A DNA stretch of 64,000 bases from Apostichopus japonicus (GCF_037975245.1 NC_092566.1:10571501-10635500), one strand, 5' to 3'; shown: positions 1 through 13,800, counted from the stretch's first letter. Program-made: numbers and translations. Notes: generated from the letters alone by a model not told the origin.

Positions 1-321
1 AAAAATCAATCAATGAGAAGCAACAGCTTTGGTAAAGATGTTTTGTTGAATGGAGACGAGTCTTCGACGGACCCAAACTTTGGCGGCGTCGATGGTCCCA
101 TGAATACCGACGACCCCGATAACCCAAGGCTTGGCGCTCAGAGGGCGTACGTGGCCGGAAGTGACAACGGGGTAGGAGGCACTCTGAGCAAGGAGCTTCA
201 ACTCCCTGCACGGGGTCACAATTATCACCATGAAACCAGCGAGACGTTGGAAGAAATCAGCTCAGTGATATCTGATAACATCTATGAAAGCGTAGATGGG
301 GACTTTCAAACACAACTTTAA
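1..321 (+). CDS. 3' terminal coding segment of an unidentified gene
   Basis: The reading frame is open from the first base and ends at TAA 319-321, so this is either a last exon continuing from upstream or a short ORF starting at the ATG at 13. The 106 visible residues are polar and acidic and rich in Asn, Asp, Gly and Ser, with no membrane segment and no domain I recognise. The last residues read DGDFQTQL; a C-terminal T-x-L fits a class I PDZ ligand, and NIYESV just before it resembles a tyrosine-phosphorylation or SH2 site. That is typical of the cytoplasmic tail of a membrane protein, but this is inference only. An AATAAA follows at 498-503. Family unknown. Confidence 0.45.
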   Translation, partial: KNQSMRSNSFGKDVLLNGDESSTDPNFGGVDGPMNTDDPDNPRLGAQRAYVAGSDNGVGGTLSKELQLPARGHNYHHETSETLEEISSVISDNIYESVDGDFQTQL

Positions 322-497
322 GATATGACACTAATTTAAACGATCTTTTTTTTTTAAGTTATAGTAATTTACTGTCAGTTTATCCAAATTTCGTTATATC
401 TTTATATAATCGCGTTTCTGCCTTAAATATATGTCCCATTTAATAATGGCGTTTTTATGTACCGAAAATATAAATTACTTCTACGCAATGATCCGGA

Positions 498-503
498 AAA
501 TAA
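498..503 (+). promoter_or_regulatory. candidate poly(A) signal of the upstream partial gene
   Basis: AATAAA lies 177 bp after the stop codon at 321, in AT-rich sequence. The position is plausible for a short 3' UTR. No cleavage site can be proven. Confidence 0.3.
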
Positions 504-1736
504 AATTTGGGTCTAAGTCCTCCTCTGATAAATTATAGAACCTTCGGAAGGCTTGTAGAATAATATGTGGTTTGGTCACAATCTTGATCTGTTCTTGCGT
601 CTAGTTCACGAATATCACGTCCATGCATGGCGTTGTATACAGTGCCATACAGAGTCACCGTAGCCGCGTCGCCAAAACGTCCGCGACTGTATATTTATCT
701 TACCAGCCGCTATAAGATCTATCTACATCCCTTGGTAACTTCAGACGGCGGGATATTTCATAAAATCGACTAAGTAACAAGTTTATGGTTATCGCAGTCT
801 GTTCAAGAGGCTGCGAAAAGAAAGTTTGAGGCTCTCCCACTAAAATTAGTGGGGTCTTATAAAACTTAAATATCATAATGCAATAAATAATATTTAAAAC
901 AATTGATATAAGTTGAATTATTATTATTATTATTATAGTTAAAAGTGTGTAAATGAACACAAAATGAATTATTAGGCTCTGTGAGAGAATATTAACAATA
1001 AATGAGTAAGTTGCACCCCTTCAAATAATGGTCGAATCTTATCCAATGTGTTTGTCTACACGTTTGTGCCAGACGTACGTGATACGTCCGTCGCCAATGA
1101 GAAGTGTGCGTCTAAACCTCATAAGTCCCAACCTGATTTAGCCTAGGCGAGCCTCTACACAAGTTACCATCTCCATCCACACCGTTCTGCTCACCATAGA
1201 CCGTTTAGTCCGACTGGTGAAAAGCACTCAAACTGACTTTTTGTTGCAAGCTAAGTTAAGAAATTCGCTTAAGGCTACATGTTTTGTTTATCCGAAATTA
1301 AAGTCTGGTAGAAACCTCAGGCATTTTCAGAAGAAAACATCGATGAGTAGCCTATAGGCCTACAGCTGGATTAGCCTAACTCAGTCTGTAACTTGTAAGG
1401 CCTCATCACTCATGTTAACTTTAGACATTTGGCTTTTCATGGAAAGTTTGTAGACAATATGTTGTAGTATTTCTATCCGGCTAGACTAGCTTGGTTAACT
1501 TTTTTAATACCTTTTTGTGCCCAAGTCGAACCAAGTTGCTCGAATCAGTAGTCGTACACCCTACACCTAGCAAATTGGCCTATTCAAGAGTGCTAAGATT
1601 GAAGAACTTGTTGCAAGTATCTAGTACCAGTGCCTCCTGGTGCTGGCTTGTTTGTGACTCACATCTCAGAAATTTGGATAGAAAGATTAAAAAAACTTAA
1701 CATCGCGCATTCTAGAGAAGAATAACCTAGCTGGCA
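504..1736. other. intergenic region upstream of SPARC; promoter expected here
   Basis: No gene was recognised. An ATT/TTA microsatellite lies near 918-937. The SPARC promoter and 5' UTR should lie in this interval or in an unseen upstream exon, but I see no clear TATA box. The ORF at 1491-1700 has no recognisable content and probably falls in leader or promoter DNA. Confidence 0.4.
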
Positions 1737-1802
1737 ATGGAATCAAAAACTTTAATTTTGCTGTGCTTGGTGGCTTTGGCTATATTGGAAGTAGCTGGAA
1801 AG
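1737..1802 (+). CDS. SPARC: SPARC coding exon 1 (signal peptide)
   Basis: Encodes MESKTLILLCLVALAILEVA plus GK, a hydrophobic secretion signal with likely cleavage near the VAG. The donor is AAG|gtaagt, phase 0. Confidence 0.9.
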
Positions 1803-4800
1803 GTAAGTTCAACGTCATTACTTATAATTATTATTAATAATATGCAATATAAAGCTTTTATTTTACTAATTGATTATTGAAAGTGTAGGCCTATGTGAAC
1901 TATGGTACCCAATGAAAGTTTTGCTCTTTAGACTTTAATTGGAAAATTCTCATATAAAGGGTGTGAAGACTCGCGCACAAAGAAACGTCTCATGCCGGTA
2001 ATCTGACCTAGTTTCGAATGAGGTGTAATAGAAGTGTTAGACACCACCATCGATCCCAGAAAATGCACAAAGCTTGCTAGTTAGACACTAGTGTACAGTC
2101 AATACATACAGCTACGGTCAATACCCGCAACACAGTGTACATAGCAGCGATGGACATCTCAGGTCTAGATAAAAGATAACAAGGTGTCACGTTTCATTAC
2201 TGTCAGCATTTTTTAGCGACAAGACGAAAACTTCACTTGCAATCAACGGAAAGTTAACCTTTTAAGAGCCTGGCACACGGTTTGGGGCGAGTCTTCAATG
2301 CCTTTAAAGGTAAAGTGGGTCGATTATAGAAAACTACTGCCCAAATTACATTTGTCCTCCATAACAGACAAGTCCAATGTAGGCCTAGCCAAAGTGCTAT
2401 GTCTTATTATAGGTAAAAGTAGCCATTTGCTTTAGCCAGAAGTTGGAAGTGGAATATGCAACATGTGTGTCAGAATCTAAGGCCTGGCAGAGAGTTCCTC
2501 TCTTTTTAATGGAGAGTGCTTACAAAATATGTCACACTTTTATTGGGACAAACTAAAACGAATGACAGCGAATGACCGAATGACAATTGACTTTGTACAG
2601 GGTTAATTATCATTTGCGAATGACAGCGAATGACAACGAATGACAACGAAGGACAGTGTTGAGTGGAGATAGAATGATTAACGGAGTGGAATGAATGCGG
2701 TTATTGGTTTTCTGCGCAAAAATGATTTGAGGAAAATCGCATGTTACGTGGTTGCAGGGTTTTGGTGTAATTTACGGATAGAAACCACAGGGAAAGTTTT
2801 TGTGTGAGAATGCGCTTGAGTGCTGTGCTTTTTACCTCTGTAGATTTATATAGAAAGATAACTGAAGCCGTTTCAAGATTATAGTATTGTTAGTTTCTAA
2901 CAATTAATATCGGAAAAATTACGTTAAATTTACTTTTCAAAATCAGACTTACAATTTCGCTTACTATAAGGTGCGTTTTTATCTTGTCCGTACTTTACTA
3001 GATCTAGATACCCACGAAGCCTGAACTGTGATATCCGGTTGAAGCAAATGTCTGTGCTGTCATTACTGTCATTCGTTTTAGTCAACGCATTTTTTTAGTG
3101 TGTACAACATATTGTCATTCCTTATGTGTAACGCAATTGTCATTCGTTTTAGTAACACCCCTTTTATTACGTATTTTATTCAGGCTGAAGATTTTGCCTT
3201 AATGTTACTTCCCAACAGTGTTTTGTGAATTCTTTTGCGTAGTCCTCGGTTTTCTCACCCTTTTTTCATAATGTGCTGTACTATTTTCCAAAAAGGCGAC
3301 GTGTGGACAATTTCTGCTTAGTCCATTACCAAATGTCTCGTCCTTCATTGGTTGCTCAGAAGATAACTTTATGGTACAGTATTACTCATAAACAGTGGCT
3401 ATATTATGTATGGTTTATTTTGTAGGTAAAAAGCTGCTTGGGGTTTGTGGGTTTATTATCTGATGATTATTCAGTGATGTTGGGAGCTGGATCTGCATGT
3501 TCAGAATCATCCAAAGTAGCAATATTTATTAGCACTCAAAACTATATACATCAGTGCTGAATTCAATTAACCATTCATATCATACAATATTTATAATGAG
3601 GAGTGTGGCTATTTACCCAATTGCCGGATGAATCAGCATGGTGCACTTTCTTATTCACCCTATCACAGTCTATCAGCTAAAAGACTCGTCAAGCTACAGA
3701 GGAATGAATCTGTATGTGACCTACTGTCTGCATCCCATCTAGAAAGTCAAAAAGTGTTCAGATGGATTACAGTCTTTAGTATAGTCTTGTTGTATAGCCC
3801 TTGCATTGTTGTTGCATGTAATCAAAGAAATTTCAATATATTTTGTCCAATATAGTTGTAAGCACTTTGAGGGATTATGGATATGAGGTCCTTGAAGCTG
3901 ACTCCAGTGTTCAAGGGATTATGAGCTCCTCTTAATAACTAAATAGACATGAAATGGTACATTCCATATGGCATATATTAAGGCTATAATTAAGTTTTAT
4001 AGTTAGGTTACATGCAAGGTTGGACCAATAACTACTTAAATTGTTTAATATCTTTCGGGTGGGGGTTGAAAAGGAGCTGGGTGTGTAATCTCCAAACCTG
4101 GGACCTGCTACCTACCCACGATAAGTGTTACATCAGGAATTTATTAAACCAAAATAAGCATGTACCCCTTAACTGATGTTCGGTAAATAAGCACCACTTA
4201 CTCTGCGGACAAGCGTGTAAGTGAGTAAGAATGAAACAATGATCCAGTAAATAAGCATCCCGTGAAGTAAGCAGCAATGAAAGGCTTATTGAACCAACGA
4301 TTGGGTAAATAAGCAATTTGAATTGATTGGACGATGATTGGGTGAAAAGCTCCCACATTATTTTAGTATGTCACCTACCAATAACTCAATACAGTTGTTA
4401 CAGTATATATGCTCTCAGTGTTGGCATACTGTATTGTTGCCAAGAATCCCCCAAAAAATATGACAAAAATTGAATGAGATATTTTTTTCCTGAAAAATTA
4501 TTTTAGTTGGCTGTACATGCTTCCAAAACTTCAATACAGTGATCAGTCAGTTATAGAAACCATATTAGTATATTTACAAGTTTGAACGGTACATAAATTT
4601 TATTTTAGGAAGGAATTACTCAGTGGGTGAATTAATTGGAACGGTTCTTGCACAAAACCAACTAATATACATGTACAGTACAGTATACAGTTAACTATAT
4701 ACAAGAGCATATACAGTACCAACCATTAAATTCAAATACTGTACACTTCTCTAGATATAGTCTGGGTTCTTGCTAAGGGGGCATAACAAATTTGACCCTT

Positions 4801-7800
4801 GACTGGAAAGTTGTATTTAGCTGACAGGAAAAGTAAACACATGTGACAGTCAATTGATGTAAATCAGTGGTACTACTGTAATTTTTTTCCCTTCCCCCCC
4901 CCCTTGTGGGATTTTATTAATAGATGTGGTCTTGTAAAACAACAACATTGTAAGGAAAAAAACAGAAAGAAAAGACAAAACTCCAAAAATGACAATGTCT
5001 TCAGGTCATGCTGTGGTTTTAACTCTCCAAGGGATAAACTTGTTATTTCTGAAAGCTTTTTTTTTAGCCAGAAATTCTGAGCTTTAGACTTTCTGTGAAT
5101 GTTTTTTTGCATGTAATTTCAGTGTACCTAAACACTGTTGTGTAGTACTGTAGGGGCCCTACTCCAACAGTACAGTGTGTGTATTGTACATGTGTGAATG
5201 GAATTTACTGTACAGAACTACTGTATCATGTTTATAAAATATTACGGGAGAAAGTTTGATAATGAAGTTGACAAATAGATAGTCCTGAATGGAATTCAAA
5301 ACTAGGAATATTGATTTTACCCACTGGTCCACTTTAAAGCCAGGTATGCTGTATTGGCCCCAAATATGCTAGATATTTAATTATGGTCACCTTTGGTCAA
5401 AATTCTTAAACTGTTTTTATTACAACCTTGGAGGAAATTTTCCTCACTGGGACATTCAGTCATCTTGCATGTTCCTTAAAAATGTCTGAGAACAATTTGG
5501 AGAGTATAGACCTCAAGGAAAGTACTTTTTGAAGACTTCTAGCAATTAATGCGTGCTATATTTTGGGCCTATAACTGACTACCTTTAATCATTTAAATGT
5601 TGACTATGTACGGTAGCCCAGGGAATAATTTCAAATTTTGTCTAGAGCACTTTTTAATGCTGTGAACTTTGTCTAGAGCTCTTTAAATGCTACATGGTTC
5701 CTGCGCACAAAAGAACTGCTATATCTTTGCACTTCGATATCAATTTGTCCTTTTTGCGTGGCAATTTTCCATGGATGCGATACAATACTTGGATAAATGA
5801 TTCTAGGCTGTAACTACAGTATAGAATTACCTGAATATGTGAACTTAACAACTTATTATCATCCCTAATTGATCATAGTTGCTAATTTTTTCAAGCTTTG
5901 GCAGCAAGATCAAGAGTTTCAGAATTTTCCAAATTTGTTCAAACTGAACATTGACAGTTAAGTGTTGTACACAGTATTGTAATGCACAGTGCAGGTAAAC
6001 AGACTATGTACAGTACTGTTTTGCACAGGCATGTAATTCCAAAGCATTATATTAACATAGCAAACTAGAAATTGTGGTTCCAATGAATTGCAGCCAACTC
6101 TGTCCATGAGGATCTGTTTCTTATGCAGTAGTGTGGACTTGATATATGTCATCATATTCTCTCACACTATCAAATTTGAAAATAAATATAAATTAGAACT
6201 GTTAGCAAACTGCTTATCCACTAGAGAACCTGTGTAATAGGCCTCTGAAGAAGATCCTGCTAGGATCGAAACGTCAGGCCAACTTACTTTTACACTATCA
6301 AATTTGGTAATAATATCATGAAAGCTATGGTGCCTCTTATGACTTTATAGTGAATGTACTGAACAAAGGGCCAATGCCAAAGAATGCATTGTTTTGATGT
6401 ATTGTAATTTGGCACTGCATCAAATTACACTCCACCCTGAGCCTTTCGTTTAGCCACAACTCCCCCACCCTGGCACCCCCCAACCCATCTGGCTGTGGCT
6501 AACTGCAATGTTGGCTGTCCGACTGTCACTGGTATAGAAGTGCAGAAAAATCATTAAGTTGGGAGAAAAGTTGGTTGGCAGTGTAGCAAGCATTTTTGAA
6601 AACCTTTATGGATTGAACTATAATTTGCAGTTTGAACATCAGGGAAGATTTTGTTTTCAATGTCATCAAATAATGGAGTCCTGGACATGTGGTTACAAGA
6701 AACTGTAATAAATTTTTTGCATTCGTGTAATAATTTGTCCATTTCAATATCATTTCATACTGTAGCTGTAATGTAATACAGCTAAGTTGTACTGTATATG
6801 TGAAGGTAAAATCATTCCCCAACTTTGTGTCCATACGGCATGCTACAATTTTTTGCTTGTTCACTCAGTCACTCATACAGTACTGTAGATAGAAATTCCC
6901 AATTTAACCTCTTTAATTTTAAAAATAGAAAAAGGGTAAGACGAAGAACAAGGCAGTGGATGAGCACCTTGCCCGACAAGCTCTGGACCAGCTGACGTTT
7001 TCACGGGAAGAACAGATTTATAACATCGCCATGGAAGTTGCAAGTGACTCAACTCGTCAAAGGGCTACAGCAAATGATGTTACAAGTAAGTAATATGTGT
7101 TGCCATGGATACTTTACCATTTTCTGGCAACTAACTCTTTGCAATTTGAACAGCTGTCTGCATTTTGTTGCCACTGTAAGTCATTTTGTTTCACTTCAAA
7201 AATGCCCATGGAGTACTGCTCAGATTTAGATAAAAAATAGTTTATTACCAAATGAATGTTAATTAATGTGCATTTACCAGTTGTAATAATGATAATAACA
7301 GCAGCCTGTACCGCAGATAGGTAAAAGGAACACATTTATGTATTTTTATGTTTTCTGAAATAAAGTTCTCATTTGACTACTCAAAAATGTATATTACATG
7401 CCAAAATTACAGATTACGAGTAGATCCCCAGTGACAAATCTTTCGCTGCACAGGTAGGCCCTGCAATGTCATCTGTGAATTAATCAGGTCACACATCGGG
7501 AGTCTATGCATTCTAAGTTCTTCAATACTGCCCTAATTCCCTTTCAGGGGGGGGGAGGAACATTTCATAGTTTTGATTAAAGGGTCAGCTCTCATAAATT
7601 TTAAGTACAAACTATGGACGTAAGTTTTGTTTGATGGCCTACAGTATGACATATTTACTAAATCAAAATTAATGCTGTGCCTTAAGTCATCCTTAAATAC
7701 ACTTACCCTGTGATTTACAGTAGAAGTTAAATTAATAATATAGTCAGCTGGAGGTTACAAATCATAAATGACTCATATTTTGAGGACCACCAAAGTGGTT

Positions 7801-10800
7801 AAAAGATCTGTCATTAGCCTAAATTTATCGACTCCAACATCTTGTCACCATATGTTCTGGCTGGTTTAACTATTAAATATATATGCTTTATACACCTGCT
7901 GTGATATTAATGGAATTTAATCTTGCTATGTAAATTGGTTTAACAGCGGGGGAGGGGGGAGGGTGGCGGTTGGAAATTTTCTCAAATTTTGCAAGTTCAA
8001 CTGAGAGTGTGGAATTATTATTTGGGAACACCCCATTGATTCTGAAAATGTATCAGAAAAGGAAAATGGAATGAAAAGAGAAAGAACAATTTTTTTTTCT
8101 CAGTTTTCTGACAAGTGTCAAGCGGTTATATGTATGTTCTTTGAAAATATTAGACCATGCTGAAACTTACAAACTTTATTTTAATAAAGAATATAGTTTG
8201 ATGGGCAGAATGTTCTGTAGTACTGTAGATTGGTTTTTTGATATCATCATTTTGAATGTTTAGTGTATTTACTGTTTAGAGATGGGGTGGGCACAGGGTT
8301 AACCCCCCCCCCCCTTTGACTGTGCAGTACCAAAATATAGGCCAAAGTACTGTAAACCTCTATGATAATACACTAGATGTAAGAACTAACAGTCTTACAT
8401 GTATATCAAGTTTTATCTGGCTTTATATGGCCAGATAAAACTTAATCTGTATATCTGGATTGACTACATATCCAGTTATATCTGGCTTTATATGGCCAGA
8501 GAAAACTTTATATATATGGAATAACTGTACATCCATGCAGTTATATCTGGCTTTATATGGCCAGATAAAACTTAATCTGTATATCAATTGACTACATATC
8601 CTGCGATATCTGGCTTTATATGGCCAGATAAAACTTAATCTGTATACCTGGAATAACTGTATATCCAGTTATATCTGGCTTTACTGTATATGGCAAGATA
8701 AAACTTAATCTGTATATCTGGATTGACTACATCCAGTTATATCTGGCTTTATACGACCAGATAAAACTTAATTGTACATCTGGAATAACTATATCCAGTT
8801 ATTTCTGGCTTTATATGGCCAGATATAACTTTATCTGCATATCTGGATTGACTACATATGCAGTTATTTCTGGCTTTATAAGGTCAGATAAAACTTAATC
8901 TGCATATCTGGAATAACTATATCCAGTTATATCTGGCTTTAGATGGCCAGATAAAACTTAATCTGCATATCTGGATTGACTGCATATCCAGTTATATCTG
9001 GCTTATTTGGCCATATAAAGGCTTGATATGGCCAGATTAAACCAGATAAAAAGCCAGTTCTGGGATTTCGGTAAGAATGTGGTTAGAGTGATAGGTGCTG
9101 CAGTACCTGCCATGAACAATGTAATATGACTAATTCTGTATTCGTTCCGTGATACATAAAGTACCTGTGCAGTGTAATATGTAGAGATATGTATGTAACA
9201 GTAAATGTACTGGCAAAAGGACATGTAGCAGCTATTTGTTTAATTGTTGAAAGTACTAACTGGCACTATGACACCAGATAATTTACAAATTCATGACAGA
9301 TTCTTCAGACATGACTTTGAAACTAGTTTATCTCTTTAAAATTTATCTTTAAGTAGTTTCTTGGGGAAGTCATTCGTCACAAAGATCACTATCATACCGT
9401 TTAATGCCAAAGTTGGGTCTTGCATCCCCTTTAAAGATCTTGTTTGTACAACTTACTGGACTGTGTGTACCAGGAGTACTATATTTCCACAATCAATTTT
9501 CTGTTTCAATTGGCTGTTTCTTTCACATTTTGCTAGCTAGGCTTACCTTAAAATGACAAAGTAATGTACTTTCAGGTGTTGTACCTTTCTCTGTATAGAT
9601 GTTTGCAGTTTTTACAAGTGCAGTGAAGGAAAGGTTTGCATCGTCTCGGAGAGTAACGACCCATCATGCATCTGTGCTGAGTCTTGCATACCTGCCGAGG
9701 ATGAAGAGAGTTTTGTTTGTTCCACCCAGAACGTAACCTATGACAGCAAGTGTGACTTCTACAGACGGAAATGTATCGAGGAAATTCCGGAATCCGAGGA
9801 CCTCCACTATTTTGGAGAATGCCGAGGTATGGTGTTTGCAATATAGTTTATTTATGTGCATCGTCAATCGCAACTAATGACTAATGCTGTAGTGCGAAGA
9901 CCAGAGCTGAAAGATGTTTGTCGGATGGTCCGAGAGGATACGGTGTCCGTCCACCAACCTAGCCATTTTGGTAGTCAAGTTCAACAGTATAATGTTTCCT
10001 AAACTTATGAATAGAAAGTTTAGTTAGTTACATCTTGATGTCAGACATATACAGACTTAAGAGAAGTTTTGAGGTCAGTAAAAAATTGTGATGGTTTTGT
10101 CAGAGATAGCACTCTCAGATTTCACAGGGTATGTGGGAGTCAGTAAATGTTGGCGGTTCAGTCCTCCCTGATACAGGCCCCAATGTTCCCACTGACTGCA
10201 TGGGTACCCCTTTGCCCGATTGTTGATTAGCCTTTGAGCATTGTTCAAAGGACATGGACGCTGCTCTAACATATATATGTTTGTCTCTCAGCAATATTTT
10301 GAATTATTTCCGTCCGCTTTATTAACAGTAATTAATTACGTCTTTCGCTTCTTCTGCAGCTCTTCCCCCGTGTGCTCTATCGGAATTACAGGAATTTCCC
10401 CATCGTCTGAGGGAATGGTTCTCTGATGTCATGATCTCCCTCTCTAACCTTGATGAGCACCTAGGGGGTCTGTCAGCAGATGATAAACTGCTTCTCATGA
10501 ATTCTAGGCAGGCAGAGCGTCATCGGTATGCGGTTCCCGTTCAATGGAAGTTCAGAAGTCTGGATAGGCATCCTCACGACAAGTAAAAATTCTTATTTTT
10601 TGTCGTTTTTTTTTAACCTTTCGGATTAAAAGGACGATACATTTTGTATAATAACATGATTGGCAGTTAGTACACGTTGCTTGATTTTTTAAAACTCACA
10701 GAGTATGTTAGAAAAGGTATTCATGCAGTGGCAGAGCTAGGGGTATTGATCAGGGGGGCGAGAATGGTCTGTAGGGGCTTTTTCGACACTATCTAAGTGG

Positions 10801-13800
10801 AGCGCCACCTCAGTTGGCACGAAGCGTCAGAATTTTTTTGAGTAAAGATACTCCCTAGGTCGCCGGAAATGACCCTTTCAGGGCCTGCTAATTTGCAGAT
10901 AGTGTGACAAATGTCAATAGGTAGATGAGAGCGCAATAAAAGAGTCAATAATCGCGAATAAGTACAAAGTGATAGACGCTGAAAAGGGCGCTAGCAGTCC
11001 ATTTGCTCATCCACTGTCAGTGATTTTTTTAGAAATGGCAGCTCAAAACTAAAAACTGTCTCAGAAGTAGATCCCACAAGTGCTAGGTTTGAAACAATCA
11101 GGCAGCTTAATTTTTATACGTTCACCTAGACAAGCTCTCTGCGGTACGTGAGCTTTCTGTAAAATTATGTATGCTGAAATCCTTCATTAAGCCACTAAGA
11201 AATTTAAAAGTACAACTTCCTGTTTAGTTTGTCTCAAGATGTTCAGTTCATTTTCTGTATTGTGTGGAAATTATTCATAGCACAGAAATATGATGTGCTT
11301 CAATAGTCGCAATAGTCGCTTTGAATGGTACGAATGAAACTTTACAGTGACCCCAAAAATGCCAGATAATATGCTACATAGTTTTGCAAGTTTATAGATA
11401 CTAACAGTACATTTTTTGTTGTCTCTGAACGTCAGCATTTTACGTAATAAATAGATAGATGTAGAGAGTGAAATTTGGAAATAAGTTGTCCTCATTAGAT
11501 TGGGTTATCAATTGCACTTACACCAAGGCAATATGCAAGAGAGGAACACAACAGGTCTAGTAGAAATATGCTGTTTTGCCCAAAAGGTACTTTTTAAGAA
11601 AGATCAACTAAGATAGAGTCCTCAGCATGAAAACCAAACAAATTGATCCACTCTCAACCTCACATCGAGACCGTAAAACGTATGATTATGATGTTACTTC
11701 AAGTGGGTATCATGAATCCCTTGGAAAAAGAACAGATACTACTCATGATCTTAATAGCCACAATGCCCAAGCCACAATGCACTACTCTCCAGACTTGTTG
11801 CAGCTCTTTGCCACACCATTTGTCAATTAACCTTCTATGATGGCTTTTGTGGTGAGCTTTCTATACTGTAACTTTAGATCATCAAAACCACAGTCTCCAT
11901 AGGCAGGGATTAGGCACCTCACCTACTAGCTACAAATTAACTGACATTAGCAAGAACTGCTATTGTTCATGTTGAATGCAGATAGGGTACTACACACTGA
12001 CTCCCCTAATGAGCTTACAAGTGGTGGTTTTAAGTGAATTACATCAGTCAATGGACACTTTAGGATCCATTATAGGATTATTAACAAGCTTTTAAACATG
12101 AAAAAATAGTTGTTCCTCTAACAAATATCTAACAAATGGTTCTCTGTGTAGGATCTAATAGTTGATCTCACAATAGAGAACTTCATCCACAGAATATTTT
12201 CTTTCTAGTTCTTAGTAGTTGGGTTATATATATATATATGTACTTCTTGTTTGAATTTGAAAGGAATGTGTAAGTTTAGCTACAGCATTTGAAATGCATT
12301 TGATCAGATGTGCAAGACATATATCAGTTGGGTATTCCTTGACCTCTGACCCCTATAGAGAAGCTGTTTACATTTGACATGTTTTGCCCCATAGATGGAT
12401 GGGCAATCATCAAATATGTGAAGTTTGGGACAAGTATACTGGCAGGGAGACAATGAGATTCATAGCTCAAATTGTGTGGCATATGATGCAGTGCACAAGC
12501 ACATAGTTTTGTATAATTGACAATCAAATATTTTGTTTGCATGTTTTAAAAAAAAAAAAAGGAAATGTCTGACACGAGTAATGAACACATTATAGTTCCG
12601 TATTTAGTATTTATTTACTTGGTTTTAATACATGGTGTATATCATCGGTTTCCCCCATACATTGTTTACTATGGTTTTCATATATATATTGTTGGTAATG
12701 TTCAGTAGTATGCACATTGTAACCTCCAAACTACATAGAAGATAACATTGTTGTAACTTGTTCTATATTAAACATTGGCATACATACTGTACCCTCTGTG
12801 GTAGACGTTTTCAAACTTGGGCCGAGAAATATTGCAACGGGCCTGTGAAAAGCATCGGCGACCCACAGTGAATATTACACCAATCTGGTGTGTGGGCTCC
12901 CTAGGTGCTTGGCTCGAGCACTATGTACAGTACTAGCCTAGCTTGCATATTGCGTAATCTAGTCATATGAAGAGATTTTGTTTCTTTTTGGCCCTATTGC
13001 TCCAGCCAATGTTTTTACGTCCACTTTAAGAAAACTAATCGAGAAATCGTGCACTGCAGTGCTTAGATACATGGCTTGTTATTTGTATATTAATTCAGTA
13101 TAAACTTCTTCTTCTCACCTTTTGTGCTCATCATCTGGAACAGCCTGTGTACCTGTCGCGACTTCTCTTGCCATATATTCCAACTCGCACACTTCGTTCC
13201 TCCAACAAAGTATTTGTATTTAACTGTTCCTAAACCACGCTTGAAGACCGATGGTTACAGAAGCTTCGAATACTCTGGCTCTTATTTCTGGAACAAGTTA
13301 CCAGATCACATTCGAACATGCTCTAAACTTTCTACATTCAAAAGTCTACTTAAGACCCATCTTTTCACTGGTTCTTTGTAAATTAATCTGCTTTCTTTGT
13401 AAAGTGCCTTGAGCAGTGACTATCGTCTACTGATTTGGTGCTATATAAGTCTCATTTATATTATAATTATTATTAAACCACCTTATTACCACATTATGAA
13501 CCTATGTGATGTATGCTGATACATACATGTGATACTAACTTATTACTCCATAATAGTATATAATGACAGTAATTTGACATAGATCAAATATTTCGTTTAT
13601 ATCTCCTTCCTAGCTTCCTGTCGCAAGGTGAACTAATGCCACTGAGGGCAGCATTGATACCCTCCGAGCATTGTGCCTCGGTCTTCTTTGATATGTGCGA
13701 TAGCAACCGAGACCTGTTGCTTGATTTACACGAGTGGAGTACCTGCATGGGGTTGTTCCCAGGTAAAGCAGTCCCTCTTTAATATTTATGTATAACCATA

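Larger units (their letters stand above)
1803..6928 (+). other. SPARC intron 1
   Basis: This 5.1-kb intron holds a 616-bp MITE (2545-3160), a degenerate three-unit ~60-bp repeat (4180-4320) built on GTAAATAAGCA, and a 113-bp retroelement-like insertion between 15-bp direct repeats (6164-6306). I found no further exon in it. Confidence 0.8.
10583..13613 (+). other. SPARC intron 4
   Basis: This 3.0-kb intron holds a degraded hAT-type MITE (10726-11016), a (TA)n tract near 12230 and a non-LTR retrotransposon 3' end (about 13180-13492). Two overlapping ORFs at 11627-11840 have no recognisable content. Confidence 0.8.

Noticed and set aside
9572-9841. Minus-strand ORFs over SPARC exon 3
   Set aside because: Shadow of the follistatin-module exon on the plus strand.
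11627-11840. Two overlapping plus-strand ORFs in SPARC intron 4
   Set aside because: Low-information composition, mutually overlapping frames and no splice phase compatible with SPARC; not recognised as any family.
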